NCBI GenBank assembly: GCA_023390115.1
Contig: JAEWDM010000036.1
Span: forward strand, 1-64,000
Direction of reading: 5' to 3'
DNA length: 64,000 nt
DNA from: Bacillota bacterium
GTDB lineage: Bacteria; Bacillota; Clostridia; Acetivibrionales; DSM-27016
Position numbers and translations under genes: made by a program. This document shows, one piece after another, positions 42,116-49,420 of the stretch. The stretch's first letter is position 1. Each line of letters begins with the position of its first letter. The notes beneath the pieces were generated by a model. That model had not been told where the DNA came from. It did no database searches and was given only the letters and a program-made list of their open reading frames with translations.

Positions 42116-42997
42116 ATGACAAGAGCCATTTTAATTTATAATCCCATGTCGGGAGATCACAGCATAATAAACAGGCTGGATCATATTATACAGAGGTTTC
42201 AATCTCGCGATATATTGATTCAGCCTTTTAGAATAGAGGCAGAATGTGAAAATATGCTGGTGCGTGTCCTGAAGCTTGACAGGTATGATTTTGCCGTTGT
42301 TTCGGGAGGGGACGGAACCGTTAATTTTATAGTGAATATTATTTTAAAGCACGGTATTAATATCCCTCTCGGTATTTTCCCGTGGGGAACCAGCAATGAT
42401 CTGGCAAGATGCCTGGGACTTCCCGCAAATGCTGATGAGCTTATAGATATAGTGCTGGGGGGCAATACCTCAAGGATTGATGCAGGGCTAATCAATGATA
42501 AGCACTATTTTTTAAGCACCTGTGCCGGAGGGGTATTTGTAGATGTTTCCTTCAATACCCACAGTGAGCTTAAAAAGAATTTCGGGCTTTTTGCGTATTA
42601 TCTCAAAGCATTAAGTGAGGTAACGAGCATAAAGCCGTTCAGGGTTACTTTAAGGACAGAAACCTTATCCATAGAGGAGGATATTCTTTTATTTATAATA
42701 CTCAACGGAAAGCATGCGGCAGGGTTTTATAACCTTATTGAGGATGCGGATATTTCGGACGGCATAATGGACATTGTGCTTCTGAAAAGCTGTTCTCATA
42801 TGGATTTGGCGAACCTTTTTTTCAACGTACTCAGCAGCTCCTATATCAATAACAAAAATGTCGTGAAGCTGAAGGCCAAATCCTGCACCATAATGTCCAG
42901 CAGCGATATTAACGTAAGCATAGACGGAGAAAAGGGAGAGGGGCTTCCGATGTCCGTCAGCTTCATAAATAAAGCCATAGAGGTATTTGTAAAATAG
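42116..42997 (+). CDS. Diacylglycerol-kinase-family lipid kinase (YegS/BmrU-like)
   Basis: A 293-residue soluble kinase: ILIYNPMSGDHSIINRLDHI at the N-terminus, the nucleotide-binding VVSGGDGTVNFIVNIILKH and PLGIFPWGTSNDLARCLGLP, and a C-terminal beta-sandwich with IDAGLINDKHYFLSTCAGGV and SDGIMDIVLLKSCSHMD. It phosphorylates diacylglycerol or a related lipid. Its location after plsY-gpsA fits phospholipid metabolism. Start ATG has AGGCGGAGG upstream. A strong terminator follows. Confidence 0.92.
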   Translation: MTRAILIYNPMSGDHSIINRLDHIIQRFQSRDILIQPFRIEAECENMLVRVLKLDRYDFAVVSGGDGTVNFIVNIILKHGINIPLGIFPWGTSNDLARCLGLPANADELIDIVLGGNTSRIDAGLINDKHYFLSTCAGGVFVDVSFNTHSELKKNFGLFAYYLKALSEVTSIKPFRVTLRTETLSIEEDILLFIILNGKHAAGFYNLIEDADISDGIMDIVLLKSCSHMDLANLFFNVLSSSYINNKNVVKLKAKSCTIMSSSDINVSIDGEKGEGLPMSVSFINKAIEVFVK

Positions 42998-43030
42998 AAA
43001 AAGGGAGTTTGGGTATTAGATTAGCCTGTA

Positions 43031-43065
43031 AAAAAGTGAGCGGATATAACCCGCTCACTTTTTTT
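43031..43065 (+). terminator. Rho-independent terminator after the lipid kinase gene
   Basis: AAAAAGTGAGCGG (43031-43043) pairs with CCGCTCACTTTTTTT (43051-43065), with a 7-nt loop and seven T residues. It ends the der-plsY-gpsA-kinase transcript before spoIVA. Confidence 0.9.
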
Positions 43066-43208
43066 GTAATATTAAATAAATACGGACATATATTTATATT
43101 GATAAGGGACAGCACTTTTTAGCCTCGTTGGCTGTAAAAATATCAAATGCTTACTTTTAGCCGTGGAGTGAGCAACCGGAGGATAATAATTTAAGGGAGG
43201 TTCTAGGG

Positions 43209-44687
43209 GTGGAGAAATATAACATATATCAGCAAATAGCTGAGAGGACGCAGGGAGATATTTATATAGGTATAGTAGGCCCTGTGAGAACGGGTAAATC
43301 CACATTTATTAAAAGATTTATGGATTTGCTGGTTATACCTAATATAGAAAACGCATATCAGAAGGAGAGGGCAAAGGATGAACTGCCTCAGAGTGCCACA
43401 GGACGTACAATAATGACAACCGAGCCTAAATTTGTACCCAATGAGGCTGTTGAAATTACAGTTGATGAAAATGTAAGGCTTAAGGTAAGGCTGGTCGACT
43501 GCGTAGGATATCTTGTGAAGGGAGCTCTGGGATATATGGAGGATGAAAGCCCCAGAATGGTATCCACTCCCTGGTATGACCATCAGATCCCCTTTGAGGA
43601 GGCGGCAGAGCTGGGGACAAAAAAGGTTATTACCGAGCATTCTACTATAGGATTAGTGGTGCTTACTGACGGAAGCATAACGGATCTGGACAGGGAAGAA
43701 TATATTGAAGCGGAAAAAAGAGTTGTAAGCGAGCTTAAATCCATTAACAAGCCTTTTGTAATCATACTTAATTCAACAAGGCCGTCGCATGCCGAAACAA
43801 TTAAACTTAGAGACGAGCTCGAGGATAAATATTCAGTCCCTGTTATTAATGTGAATTGTGCACAGCTTAGAGTGGAAGACATAAATTCCATAATGGAAAA
43901 TATACTTTATGAATTCCCTATTGACCAGATGGGGATAAATATTCCAAAATGGATAGAGACTCTGGAGGATGAGCATTGGCTTAAGACCGATGTAATAAAT
44001 GCAATAAAGGATACCTTTAAAGGAGTATCCAAGATACGCGAGGCAAAGGATGCCATAGGAATGTTCGGAGAATATGATTTTATAAAAAGGGCTTATATAG
44101 ATAGAATAAATCTTGCGGAAGGCAATATACTGGTGGATCTCAGCACCTCAGACGGGCTGTTCTACAGGGTCTTAAGTGAAACCACAGGGCTGGAAATCGA
44201 AGGCGAGCACAGGCTGGTGGGAATGATGAAGGATTTGTCGAGAATAAAAAGGGAATATGAAAAAATTGAATATGCCCTGCATGAGGTAAAGCTTAAGGGC
44301 TATGGCATGGTTATGCCGCAGATGGAGGAGCTGTCCTTAGAGGAGCCTGAAATAGTCAAGCAGGGTGCCAGATTCGGAATAAAGCTGAGAGCCAGCGCGC
44401 CTTCTATTCACATGATCAGAGCGGATATAGAAACTGAAATAGCTCCTATTGTCGGTACCGAAAAGCAGTCCGAGGAACTGGTGAGCTACCTTCTGAAGGA
44501 GTTTGAAAGCGATCCGGGAAAGATATGGGAGTCGAACATATTCGGAAAGTCGCTGCATGAGCTTGTAAACGAAGGGCTGCAAAATAAGCTGTTCAGGATG
44601 CCCGAGGATGCGCAGCTAAAGCTTCAGGAGACGCTCCAGAAAATAATTAATGAAGGCAGCGGCGGCTTGATATGCATAATATTATAA
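43209..44687 (+). CDS. spoIVA: Stage IV sporulation protein A (spore coat morphogenetic ATPase)
   Basis: A complete 492-residue SpoIVA. The N-terminal NTPase domain has the P-loop IGIVGPVRTGKSTFIKRFMD and the characteristic QSATGRTIMTTEPKFVPNEA stretch; a long middle domain follows and the C-terminus ends EGSGGLICIIL, the hydrophobic tail that docks with SpoVM on the forespore membrane. It polymerises with ATP to form the basement layer of the coat and is made in the mother cell under SigE. Start GTG 43209 has GGGAGG 8 nt upstream. No clear SigE promoter could be read. The last 39 bp plus the terminator are duplicated 1.3 kb downstream. Confidence 0.98.
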   Translation: MEKYNIYQQIAERTQGDIYIGIVGPVRTGKSTFIKRFMDLLVIPNIENAYQKERAKDELPQSATGRTIMTTEPKFVPNEAVEITVDENVRLKVRLVDCVGYLVKGALGYMEDESPRMVSTPWYDHQIPFEEAAELGTKKVITEHSTIGLVVLTDGSITDLDREEYIEAEKRVVSELKSINKPFVIILNSTRPSHAETIKLRDELEDKYSVPVINVNCAQLRVEDINSIMENILYEFPIDQMGINIPKWIETLEDEHWLKTDVINAIKDTFKGVSKIREAKDAIGMFGEYDFIKRAYIDRINLAEGNILVDLSTSDGLFYRVLSETTGLEIEGEHRLVGMMKDLSRIKREYEKIEYALHEVKLKGYGMVMPQMEELSLEEPEIVKQGARFGIKLRASAPSIHMIRADIETEIAPIVGTEKQSEELVSYLLKEFESDPGKIWESNIFGKSLHELVNEGLQNKLFRMPEDAQLKLQETLQKIINEGSGGLICIIL

Positions 44688-44748
44688 ATAGATTTTAAAA
44701 ACCTGGGAGCTTGCCATCCCGGGTTTTTCTGCATAAGGGGGCGCTTCT
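44649..44748. repeat. Direct repeat, copy A: spoIVA 3' end plus terminator
   Basis: These 100 bases (last codons of spoIVA, stop, terminator and the following CTGCATAAGGGGGCGCTTCT) recur without a mismatch at 45974-46073. Upstream of the identical part about 20 more bases are similar but diverged. This copy belongs to the intact gene. Confidence 0.95.
44697..44729 (+). terminator. Terminator of spoIVA
   Basis: AAAAACCTGGGA pairs with TCCCGGGTTTTT across the loop GCTTGCCA. The same hairpin is present at 46022-46054 in the second copy. Confidence 0.9.
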
Positions 44749-45160
44749 TTTACTCCCTAAAAAAAGCCTCAATACATAACTCATCATTCTCAATAAGCAT
44801 TTTCAAGCCTCTCTTTCTTAAAGAGAGCACCAAAAGAGAGCACCAACATTTCAAATGGAATTGAGTTATAAAGATTTTGTTAGCTATATTCTATGTTCAG
44901 AAACTGGCAATGGGATTCTTCCCTAAGATGGGGACATTCCTCAAAAATAGTGATTAGCTTGCTAAAGGCTTAAGCAGTGATACCGCATAGCAAGTGGGCT
45001 TGCACGGGCCTTTTTGCCTGTGATTTAGGGAGGATGTATTGCTTGTTTTTTGAGAAATGTCCCCGATTTTGCGGTTTTCAAATTCACTGCAAATATTTAA
45101 GTCTAATGCCCTTAAAGTTGTGGTATAATTGTTATATCAAAAGAATTCGGAGTGAGATAT
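44749..45160. other. Left part of the insertion between spoIVA copies
   Basis: No intact gene. The minus strand from about 44822 back to a TAA at 44752-44750 encodes RKRGLKMLIENDELCIEAFF and RE, which looks like the C-terminus of a lost gene. A 13-bp tandem AAAGAGAGCACCA is at about 44819-44845. A GGGGAC-type inverted-repeat pair lies at 44930-45064. An extended -10 TGGTATAAT (45122-45129, plus one base) probably drives the toxin-antitoxin pair. Confidence 0.5.
44930..45064. repeat. REP-like inverted-repeat element, GGGGACATT type
   Basis: Left arm GGGGACATTCCTCAAAAA (44930-44947) and right arm TTTTTTGAGAAATGTCCCC (45046-45064) are complementary with one mismatch. The 98-nt interior contains GCTTGCTAAAGGCTTAAGCA and a GC-rich GGGCTTGCACGGGCC stretch that could fold. 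A related half site, GAGGACATTCC, occurs at 45953-45963 on the other side of the toxin-antitoxin genes. Confidence 0.65.
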
Positions 45161-45421
45161 ATGAAGAATATAAATATTAGTGTAACTTTACCTAGCGAAA
45201 TACTTCTGGCACTGAGAGAATCCGATAAAGAGCTTGCACTTGACATGAAAAGGTTCACGGCCTTGAAGCTTTATCAGGATGGAAGGCTATCGGTCGGTCA
45301 ATGTGCGGAGCTTGCAGAAATGAATGAGGAAGATTTTATAAAATTTCTTGCTGAGAATCAAATTTCAATATTTCAGTATAGCTCTCAAGAAAGCCTGAAA
45401 GAGGATTTTGCCAATGCTTGA
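45161..45421 (+). CDS. UPF0175 family antitoxin
   Basis: An 86-residue protein of the UPF0175 family: a short strand NINISVTLPSEILLALRESD, then helices including ALDMKRFTALKLYQDGRLSV and GQCAELAEMNEEDFIKFLAE, the HTH-like segment typical of this group, and a Gln/Ser-rich tail that would bind the toxin. UPF0175 proteins are antitoxins paired with PIN-like DUF3368 toxins. ATG 45161 has CGGAG 8 nt upstream. The stop overlaps the toxin start by 8 bp. Intact, unlike its partner, so the cell carries an orphan antitoxin. It lies within the insertion flanked by spoIVA 3'-end repeats. Confidence 0.88.
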   Translation: MKNINISVTLPSEILLALRESDKELALDMKRFTALKLYQDGRLSVGQCAELAEMNEEDFIKFLAENQISIFQYSSQESLKEDFANA

Positions 45422-45908
45422 CAGGGTTGTTATTGTGAACTCCACACCTATAATTGCTTTATCTGCTATAGACAGGCTTCATTTATTAAAGGATATTTAT
45501 AATATTGTTTACATACCTAAAGCTGTAAATGACGAAATATTTGTCAAACAAAATTCCAAGGCACAGAATGACCTTGTTAAGGCCAGGGAGTGGATACAGG
45601 TAAAGCAGATAGAAAACGTAGAATCACGGAGATTTTCCAAGGTCCAATTGCATGATGGGGAAGTTGAGGTAATGATATTAGGCAAAGAGCTTGGAGCAGA
45701 TTTGCTGATAATAGCAATAAGCCTTGTCTCTTTCGCTCTCAAAATTACTCCTAATGTTCCAGTAATTTTAAAATCCAAATACTCAGCGTATTTTCTCGCA
45801 AGATAATCATCTATAGTTAAGCCTTGTCTTGACGGGCTTATTGATAATGGTATTTATATTGGAAAGCAAGTTTACGATAATGTAATTATGTTTGCAGGTG
45901 AAGAATGA
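45414..45908 (+). pseudogene. DUF3368 PIN-like toxin gene disrupted by an internal inversion
   Basis: The reading frame starts LDRVVIVNSTPIIALSAIDR and runs normally to ELGADLLII near 45712, then becomes nonsense and stops at 45806. The missing region is present on the opposite strand: read in reverse, 45711-45814 encodes the expected DDYLARKYAEYLDFKITGTL and GVILRAKETRLIA. Reversing that segment in place joins upstream and downstream sequence in frame: DLLII-DDYLARK... and ...RLIA-IVKPCLDGLIDNGIYI, ending GEE at TGA 45906-45908 (164 residues). Start ATG 45414 has GAGG 9 nt upstream and overlaps the antitoxin gene. The family is PIN-like ribonuclease toxins. In this orientation the toxin lacks its C-terminal catalytic part and should be inactive. 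Confidence 0.9.
45711..45814. other. Inverted DNA segment inside the toxin gene
   Basis: The segment is bounded by ATAG (45711-45714) and CTAT (45811-45814), a 4-bp inverted repeat. In the restored orientation each breakpoint falls in a hairpin loop: GATAAT/ATTATC on the left and a perfect 12-bp AGACAAGGCTTA/TAAGCCTTGTCT on the right. In the present state these appear as direct repeats (GATAAT, TAAGCCTTGTCT) at both ends. Confidence 0.85.
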
Positions 45909-46172
45909 TAAGCAGGTACAAAAATTGGAATGGTGATTTATACTCAAAGACGAGGACATTCCGGAAAATAATCAATGAAGGCAGCGGCGGCTTGATATGC
46001 ATAATATTATAAATAGATTTTAAAAACCTGGGAGCTTGCCATCCCGGGTTTTTCTGCATAAGGGGGCGCTTCTCTCATTGCCCTGAGAATTCCTCCATAC
46101 TTTTATCAGGCGGAATCCTCCCCGCGTGCAGCTATCCTTAAATCAAATTGCAAATATGTTGTAATTTTAGCG
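45909..46172. other. Spacer between broken toxin gene and phosphohexomutase gene
   Basis: Apart from the second spoIVA 3'-end copy (45974-46073) and the half REP-like GAGGACATTCC (45953-45963), no gene is visible. A/T-rich sequence leads into the promoter at 46173. Confidence 0.6.
45974..46073. repeat. Direct repeat, copy B: spoIVA 3' end plus terminator
   Basis: Identical over 100 bases to 44649-44748. Just upstream, ACATTCCGGAAAATAATC (45957-45973 region) is a diverged form of the corresponding spoIVA codons, so the copy may come from another spoIVA allele. Includes a second copy of the terminator (46022-46054). Confidence 0.95.
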
Positions 46173-46201
46173 TTTACAAAATCCCAAAAGTATAATATAT
46201 T
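46173..46201 (+). promoter_or_regulatory. Promoter of the phosphohexomutase gene
   Basis: TTTACA (46173-46178), a 17-bp spacer, TATATT (46196-46201); transcription start expected near 46208, shortly before AGGAGG and the ATG at 46235. Confidence 0.6.
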
Positions 46202-46234
46202 TGATGTAATAAATTTGTATATAGGAGGCATATT

Positions 46235-47977
46235 ATGAACAGCATGGAAAGCTACAGGTTTTGGCTTGAAAATGAATACTTTGACAGGGATACAAGAGAT
46301 GAACTCTTTAAAATAAAGGACAATCCCAAAGAAATTGAAGAAAGGTTTTACAAGGAACTGGAGTTCGGTACGGGCGGCCTCAGGGGTATTATCGGGGCGG
46401 GAATCAACAGGATGAATATATACACCGTCAGAAAGGCATCTCAGGGGCTTGCAAACTATATAGCCAAAAAGGGTGAAAAGGCCGCAAGGGCAGGCATAGC
46501 AATTGCATATGACTCCAGATACATGTCGGCGGAGTTTGCTTCGGAGGCTGCCAGGGTGTTTGCGGCAAACGGGATAAAGGTATATCTCTTCGACGAATTA
46601 AGGCCCGTGCCAGAGCTATCCTTTGCAGTAAGGCATTTTAAAGCCTCTGCGGGAGTAGTTATTACGGCAAGCCATAATCCTAAGGAATATAACGGCTACA
46701 AGGTTTACGGCGAAGACGGAGGGCAGCTTTCACTTGAGGGCTCAAACGCCGTGCTGGATGAAATAAGCGGAATTTCAGATATTACGGCAGTCAGCCTTAT
46801 GTCCGTCCGGGAAGCGCAGGATAAGGGCCTTCTTGAGATAATAGGCAAAGAGGTGGATGATGCATATATGTCTACTCTCAGGCTTTTAAGCATTAATCCC
46901 GAGCTTGTCAGAAGCGTGGGAGAGACCTTTAAAATTGTTTATACGCCTCTGCACGGGACAGGGAATAAGCCGGTGAGAAGAATATTGCAGGAAATAGGCT
47001 TTAAAAATGTTATTGTCGTAAAGGAGCAGGAGCTGCCCGATTGCCGGTTTTCTACCGTGAAATCCCCTAACCCTGAAGAAAAAGCCGCTTTTCAGATTGC
47101 CATAGAGCTGGCTGCAAGGGAGAATGTAGATCTTATCATAGGCACCGACCCCGACTGCGACAGGGTGGGAGTAGTGGCAAGAAATGCGGCGGGAGAATAC
47201 ATGGTGCTTACCGGAAACCAGACAGGATGCCTGCTTCTTGAATATATTCTGTCTCAGAAAAAGCTTAAGGGAGAGCTGCCATCCAATGGCTTTGCAGTTA
47301 AGACAATAGTAACGACAGAGCTTTCAAGAGCTATTGTCAAGGCCTATGGCATAGAGCTGGTAGAGGTGCTGACAGGCTTTAAATTTATAGGGGAGCAGAT
47401 AAAGCTTTTGGATGAGATGGGAGATAAAAAATACCTTTTCGGGTTTGAGGAGAGCTACGGATATCTTGCAGGCACCTCTGTGCGTGATAAGGATGGGGTT
47501 GTCGCATCCATGCTTATTGCTGAAATGGCCGCTTACTATAATTCAAGAGGAATGTCTCTTTATGAGGCACTGCAGGAGCTGTTTCAGAAGTATGGTTATT
47601 CCTTTGAGGGAATAAGCTCCTTTACGCTGGCGGGCAAAGAGGGAATTGACAGGATTAAGGGCACGATGACACAATTGAGGGAGGATAGGACAACAAGGTT
47701 TGGGAACACCGGGGTCCAAGCGGTGAGGGACTACCTTAAGGGTACTAAGTACAGCGTTGAGTCTGAAAGCGAAGAAAGGCTGACATTGCCTCAGTCGGAT
47801 GTATTGTATTATGAGGTTAAGGAGGGCTCATGGTTTTGTATAAGGCCTTCAGGTACAGAGCCTAAAATAAAAATTTATTACGGAGTGTCGGAAAATACGG
47901 AGGCCCTGGCAAAGAGCAGGCTGAACGACCTTCAGGAGGATGTTGTTTCCGTAGTTAAAGGACTGCTGAACATATAA
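46235..47977 (+). CDS. Phosphoglucomutase/phosphomannomutase (alpha-D-phosphohexomutase)
   Basis: A 580-residue four-domain mutase. The opening YRFWLENEYFDRDTRDELFK leads to ELEFGTGGLRGIIGAGINRM; the phosphoserine loop is VVITASHNPKEYNGYKVYG; metal binding is in DLIIGTDPDCDRVGVVARNA; sugar-binding FGFEESYGYLAGTSVRDKDG; phosphate-binding IRPSGTEPKIKIYYG. It interconverts hexose-1- and hexose-6-phosphates, supplying nucleotide sugars for glycans and cell wall. The length matches PgcA-type Firmicutes enzymes. Start ATG has AGGAGG upstream. Monocistronic with its own promoter. Confidence 0.95.
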   Translation: MNSMESYRFWLENEYFDRDTRDELFKIKDNPKEIEERFYKELEFGTGGLRGIIGAGINRMNIYTVRKASQGLANYIAKKGEKAARAGIAIAYDSRYMSAEFASEAARVFAANGIKVYLFDELRPVPELSFAVRHFKASAGVVITASHNPKEYNGYKVYGEDGGQLSLEGSNAVLDEISGISDITAVSLMSVREAQDKGLLEIIGKEVDDAYMSTLRLLSINPELVRSVGETFKIVYTPLHGTGNKPVRRILQEIGFKNVIVVKEQELPDCRFSTVKSPNPEEKAAFQIAIELAARENVDLIIGTDPDCDRVGVVARNAAGEYMVLTGNQTGCLLLEYILSQKKLKGELPSNGFAVKTIVTTELSRAIVKAYGIELVEVLTGFKFIGEQIKLLDEMGDKKYLFGFEESYGYLAGTSVRDKDGVVASMLIAEMAAYYNSRGMSLYEALQELFQKYGYSFEGISSFTLAGKEGIDRIKGTMTQLREDRTTRFGNTGVQAVRDYLKGTKYSVESESEERLTLPQSDVLYYEVKEGSWFCIRPSGTEPKIKIYYGVSENTEALAKSRLNDLQEDVVSVVKGLLNI

Positions 47978-48187
47978 TATTGTGTATTTAACTTGTCTGA
48001 TTTGATATAATATTTCCGGAGACATAGTGTATATTAACGTATTTAAAATTTTACATAAAAATCAAATTGTTTTTTGTTAGTTTGCAGGTATTTACAAAAA
48101 GTTGTCGAATAATAAATTTGATTTACATTTTTTTCTACAATCATTAATGATTTTTATAATATGGTACGTTTTTTACTGGGGGGTAAA

Positions 48188-49252
48188 ATGCGAAAGGTAT
48201 ATATAGGCAGCGTAGTACCGGGTACTAAGCTGGCAAAGGCGGTGTTTGGTCCCGAAGGGCGTATTTTGCTCGGGGAGGGCGTGGAGCTTAACGAACATTT
48301 TCTGGAGAAGTTGAGGATAAACGGAATAGCGGAAGTGTTTATTGAGGATGATATATCACGGGATATTGAAATAAAGGATGTCGTTTGTGACAATATAAGA
48401 ATGGAAGCCAAAATGCTTGTAAAAAATCAAATGCAGGGATATGAATCCTCTAAAGCCATAGATGATCTAAGGATAAACGAGCTGGTCTATGCCATAATTG
48501 AGGAGCTGTTGTCCAACGATGATATTCTTATAAACCTGTCCGACATAAAATCAGTAGATGACTATACGTTTGAGCATTCCGTCAATGTATGCATATTTTC
48601 GCTTATTACGGGAATAGGCATAGGGTATAGTACAATCCGTCTTAAGGATCTTGGCATGGGTGCGCTCCTCCATGATATAGGCAAGCTTAAAATCCCCGAG
48701 GAAATATTGAAAAAGCCTTCTCAGCTTACCGGCGAAGAGTTTGAAATAATTAAAAAGCATACCTTTCACGGGTACGAGATATTAAAGAGCAATTCCAATA
48801 TCAGTATGCTTTCGGCATATATAGCCCTTGGACACCATGAAAGATATGACGGCAGCGGGTATCCCCTCCAGCTTAAGGGAGAGAACATACAGAAATACGC
48901 CAGAATCGTGGCAATAGCGGATGTATATGATGCTCTTACATCAAACCGGGTTTATAGAAAGAAGCTCAAGCCCCATGAAGTAGTTGCGTATATAGCTTCT
49001 CTTTCCGCTTATCACTTTGACAAGGAAATTGTAGATACCTTTATGAGATATATTGCAATTTATCCCATAGGAACAGGGGTAGTGCTAAGCACCAACGAAA
49101 TCGGTATTGTAGTCAGAGTAAACAGAAATATACCTTCAAGACCTGTTATAAGAGTAATCCGTAATGAAAAAAAGGAATTGATAGATCATTATTATGAAAT
49201 AGACCTTGCAAAAAGGATAAATGTGTATATAGTGGATTCTTGTGAATTATAG
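48188..49252 (+). CDS. HD-GYP domain phosphodiesterase
   Basis: A 354-residue protein with an N-terminal region of about 120 residues (RKVYIGSVVPGTKLAKAVFG) and a C-terminal HD-GYP domain: EHSVNVCIFSLITGIGIGYS, the HD signature in MGALLHDIGKLKIPEE, HHERYDGSGYPLQLKGENI (the GYP-containing loop) and IADVYDALTSNRVYRKKLKP. HD-GYP proteins hydrolyse cyclic di-GMP or related signals. The ATG at 48188 with GGGGGG 6 nt upstream is preferred over an ATG nine codons earlier. The 210-bp upstream region is A/T-rich with a small ATCATTAATGAT dyad (about 48142). No membrane or receiver domain. Confidence 0.92.
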   Translation: MRKVYIGSVVPGTKLAKAVFGPEGRILLGEGVELNEHFLEKLRINGIAEVFIEDDISRDIEIKDVVCDNIRMEAKMLVKNQMQGYESSKAIDDLRINELVYAIIEELLSNDDILINLSDIKSVDDYTFEHSVNVCIFSLITGIGIGYSTIRLKDLGMGALLHDIGKLKIPEEILKKPSQLTGEEFEIIKKHTFHGYEILKSNSNISMLSAYIALGHHERYDGSGYPLQLKGENIQKYARIVAIADVYDALTSNRVYRKKLKPHEVVAYIASLSAYHFDKEIVDTFMRYIAIYPIGTGVVLSTNEIGIVVRVNRNIPSRPVIRVIRNEKKELIDHYYEIDLAKRINVYIVDSCEL

Positions 49253-49312
49253 TACCTGAAAAAGGGGATAATTTACGGGAATCAATTAAAAAGGCTTTGG
49301 GGCTTAAAAAAA

Positions 49313-49341
49313 TTGAGCTCTGAAGTTTTTTGCTGTAAAAT
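49313..49341 (+). promoter_or_regulatory. Candidate promoter of dnaE
   Basis: TTGAGC (49313-49318), a 17-bp spacer and TAAAAT (49336-49341) lie 80 bp before the dnaE start. Confidence 0.5.
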
Positions 49342-49420
49342 ATAAATAAGCGGGCATTATTGTTTTTGCAGTCTTTAAATTTGAATTTTTTGCAGACTAC
49401 GCTGCATGGAGGGATTATTA

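Noticed and set aside
43067..43208. SigE promoter for spoIVA
   Set aside because: Expected biologically, but no convincing -35/-10 pair of the SigE type could be read in the upstream region.
44750..44825. Minus-strand C-terminal remnant RKRGLKMLIENDELCIEAFF
   Set aside because: It may be the tail of a lost gene, but it is too short to name and has no upstream coding continuation, so it is only mentioned within the spacer entry.
45509..45778. Minus-strand open frame overlapping the toxin gene
   Set aside because: Only its first part (DFKITGTLGVILRAKETRLI) is protein-like, and that is the inverted toxin segment, not a separate gene; the rest is antisense of the toxin.
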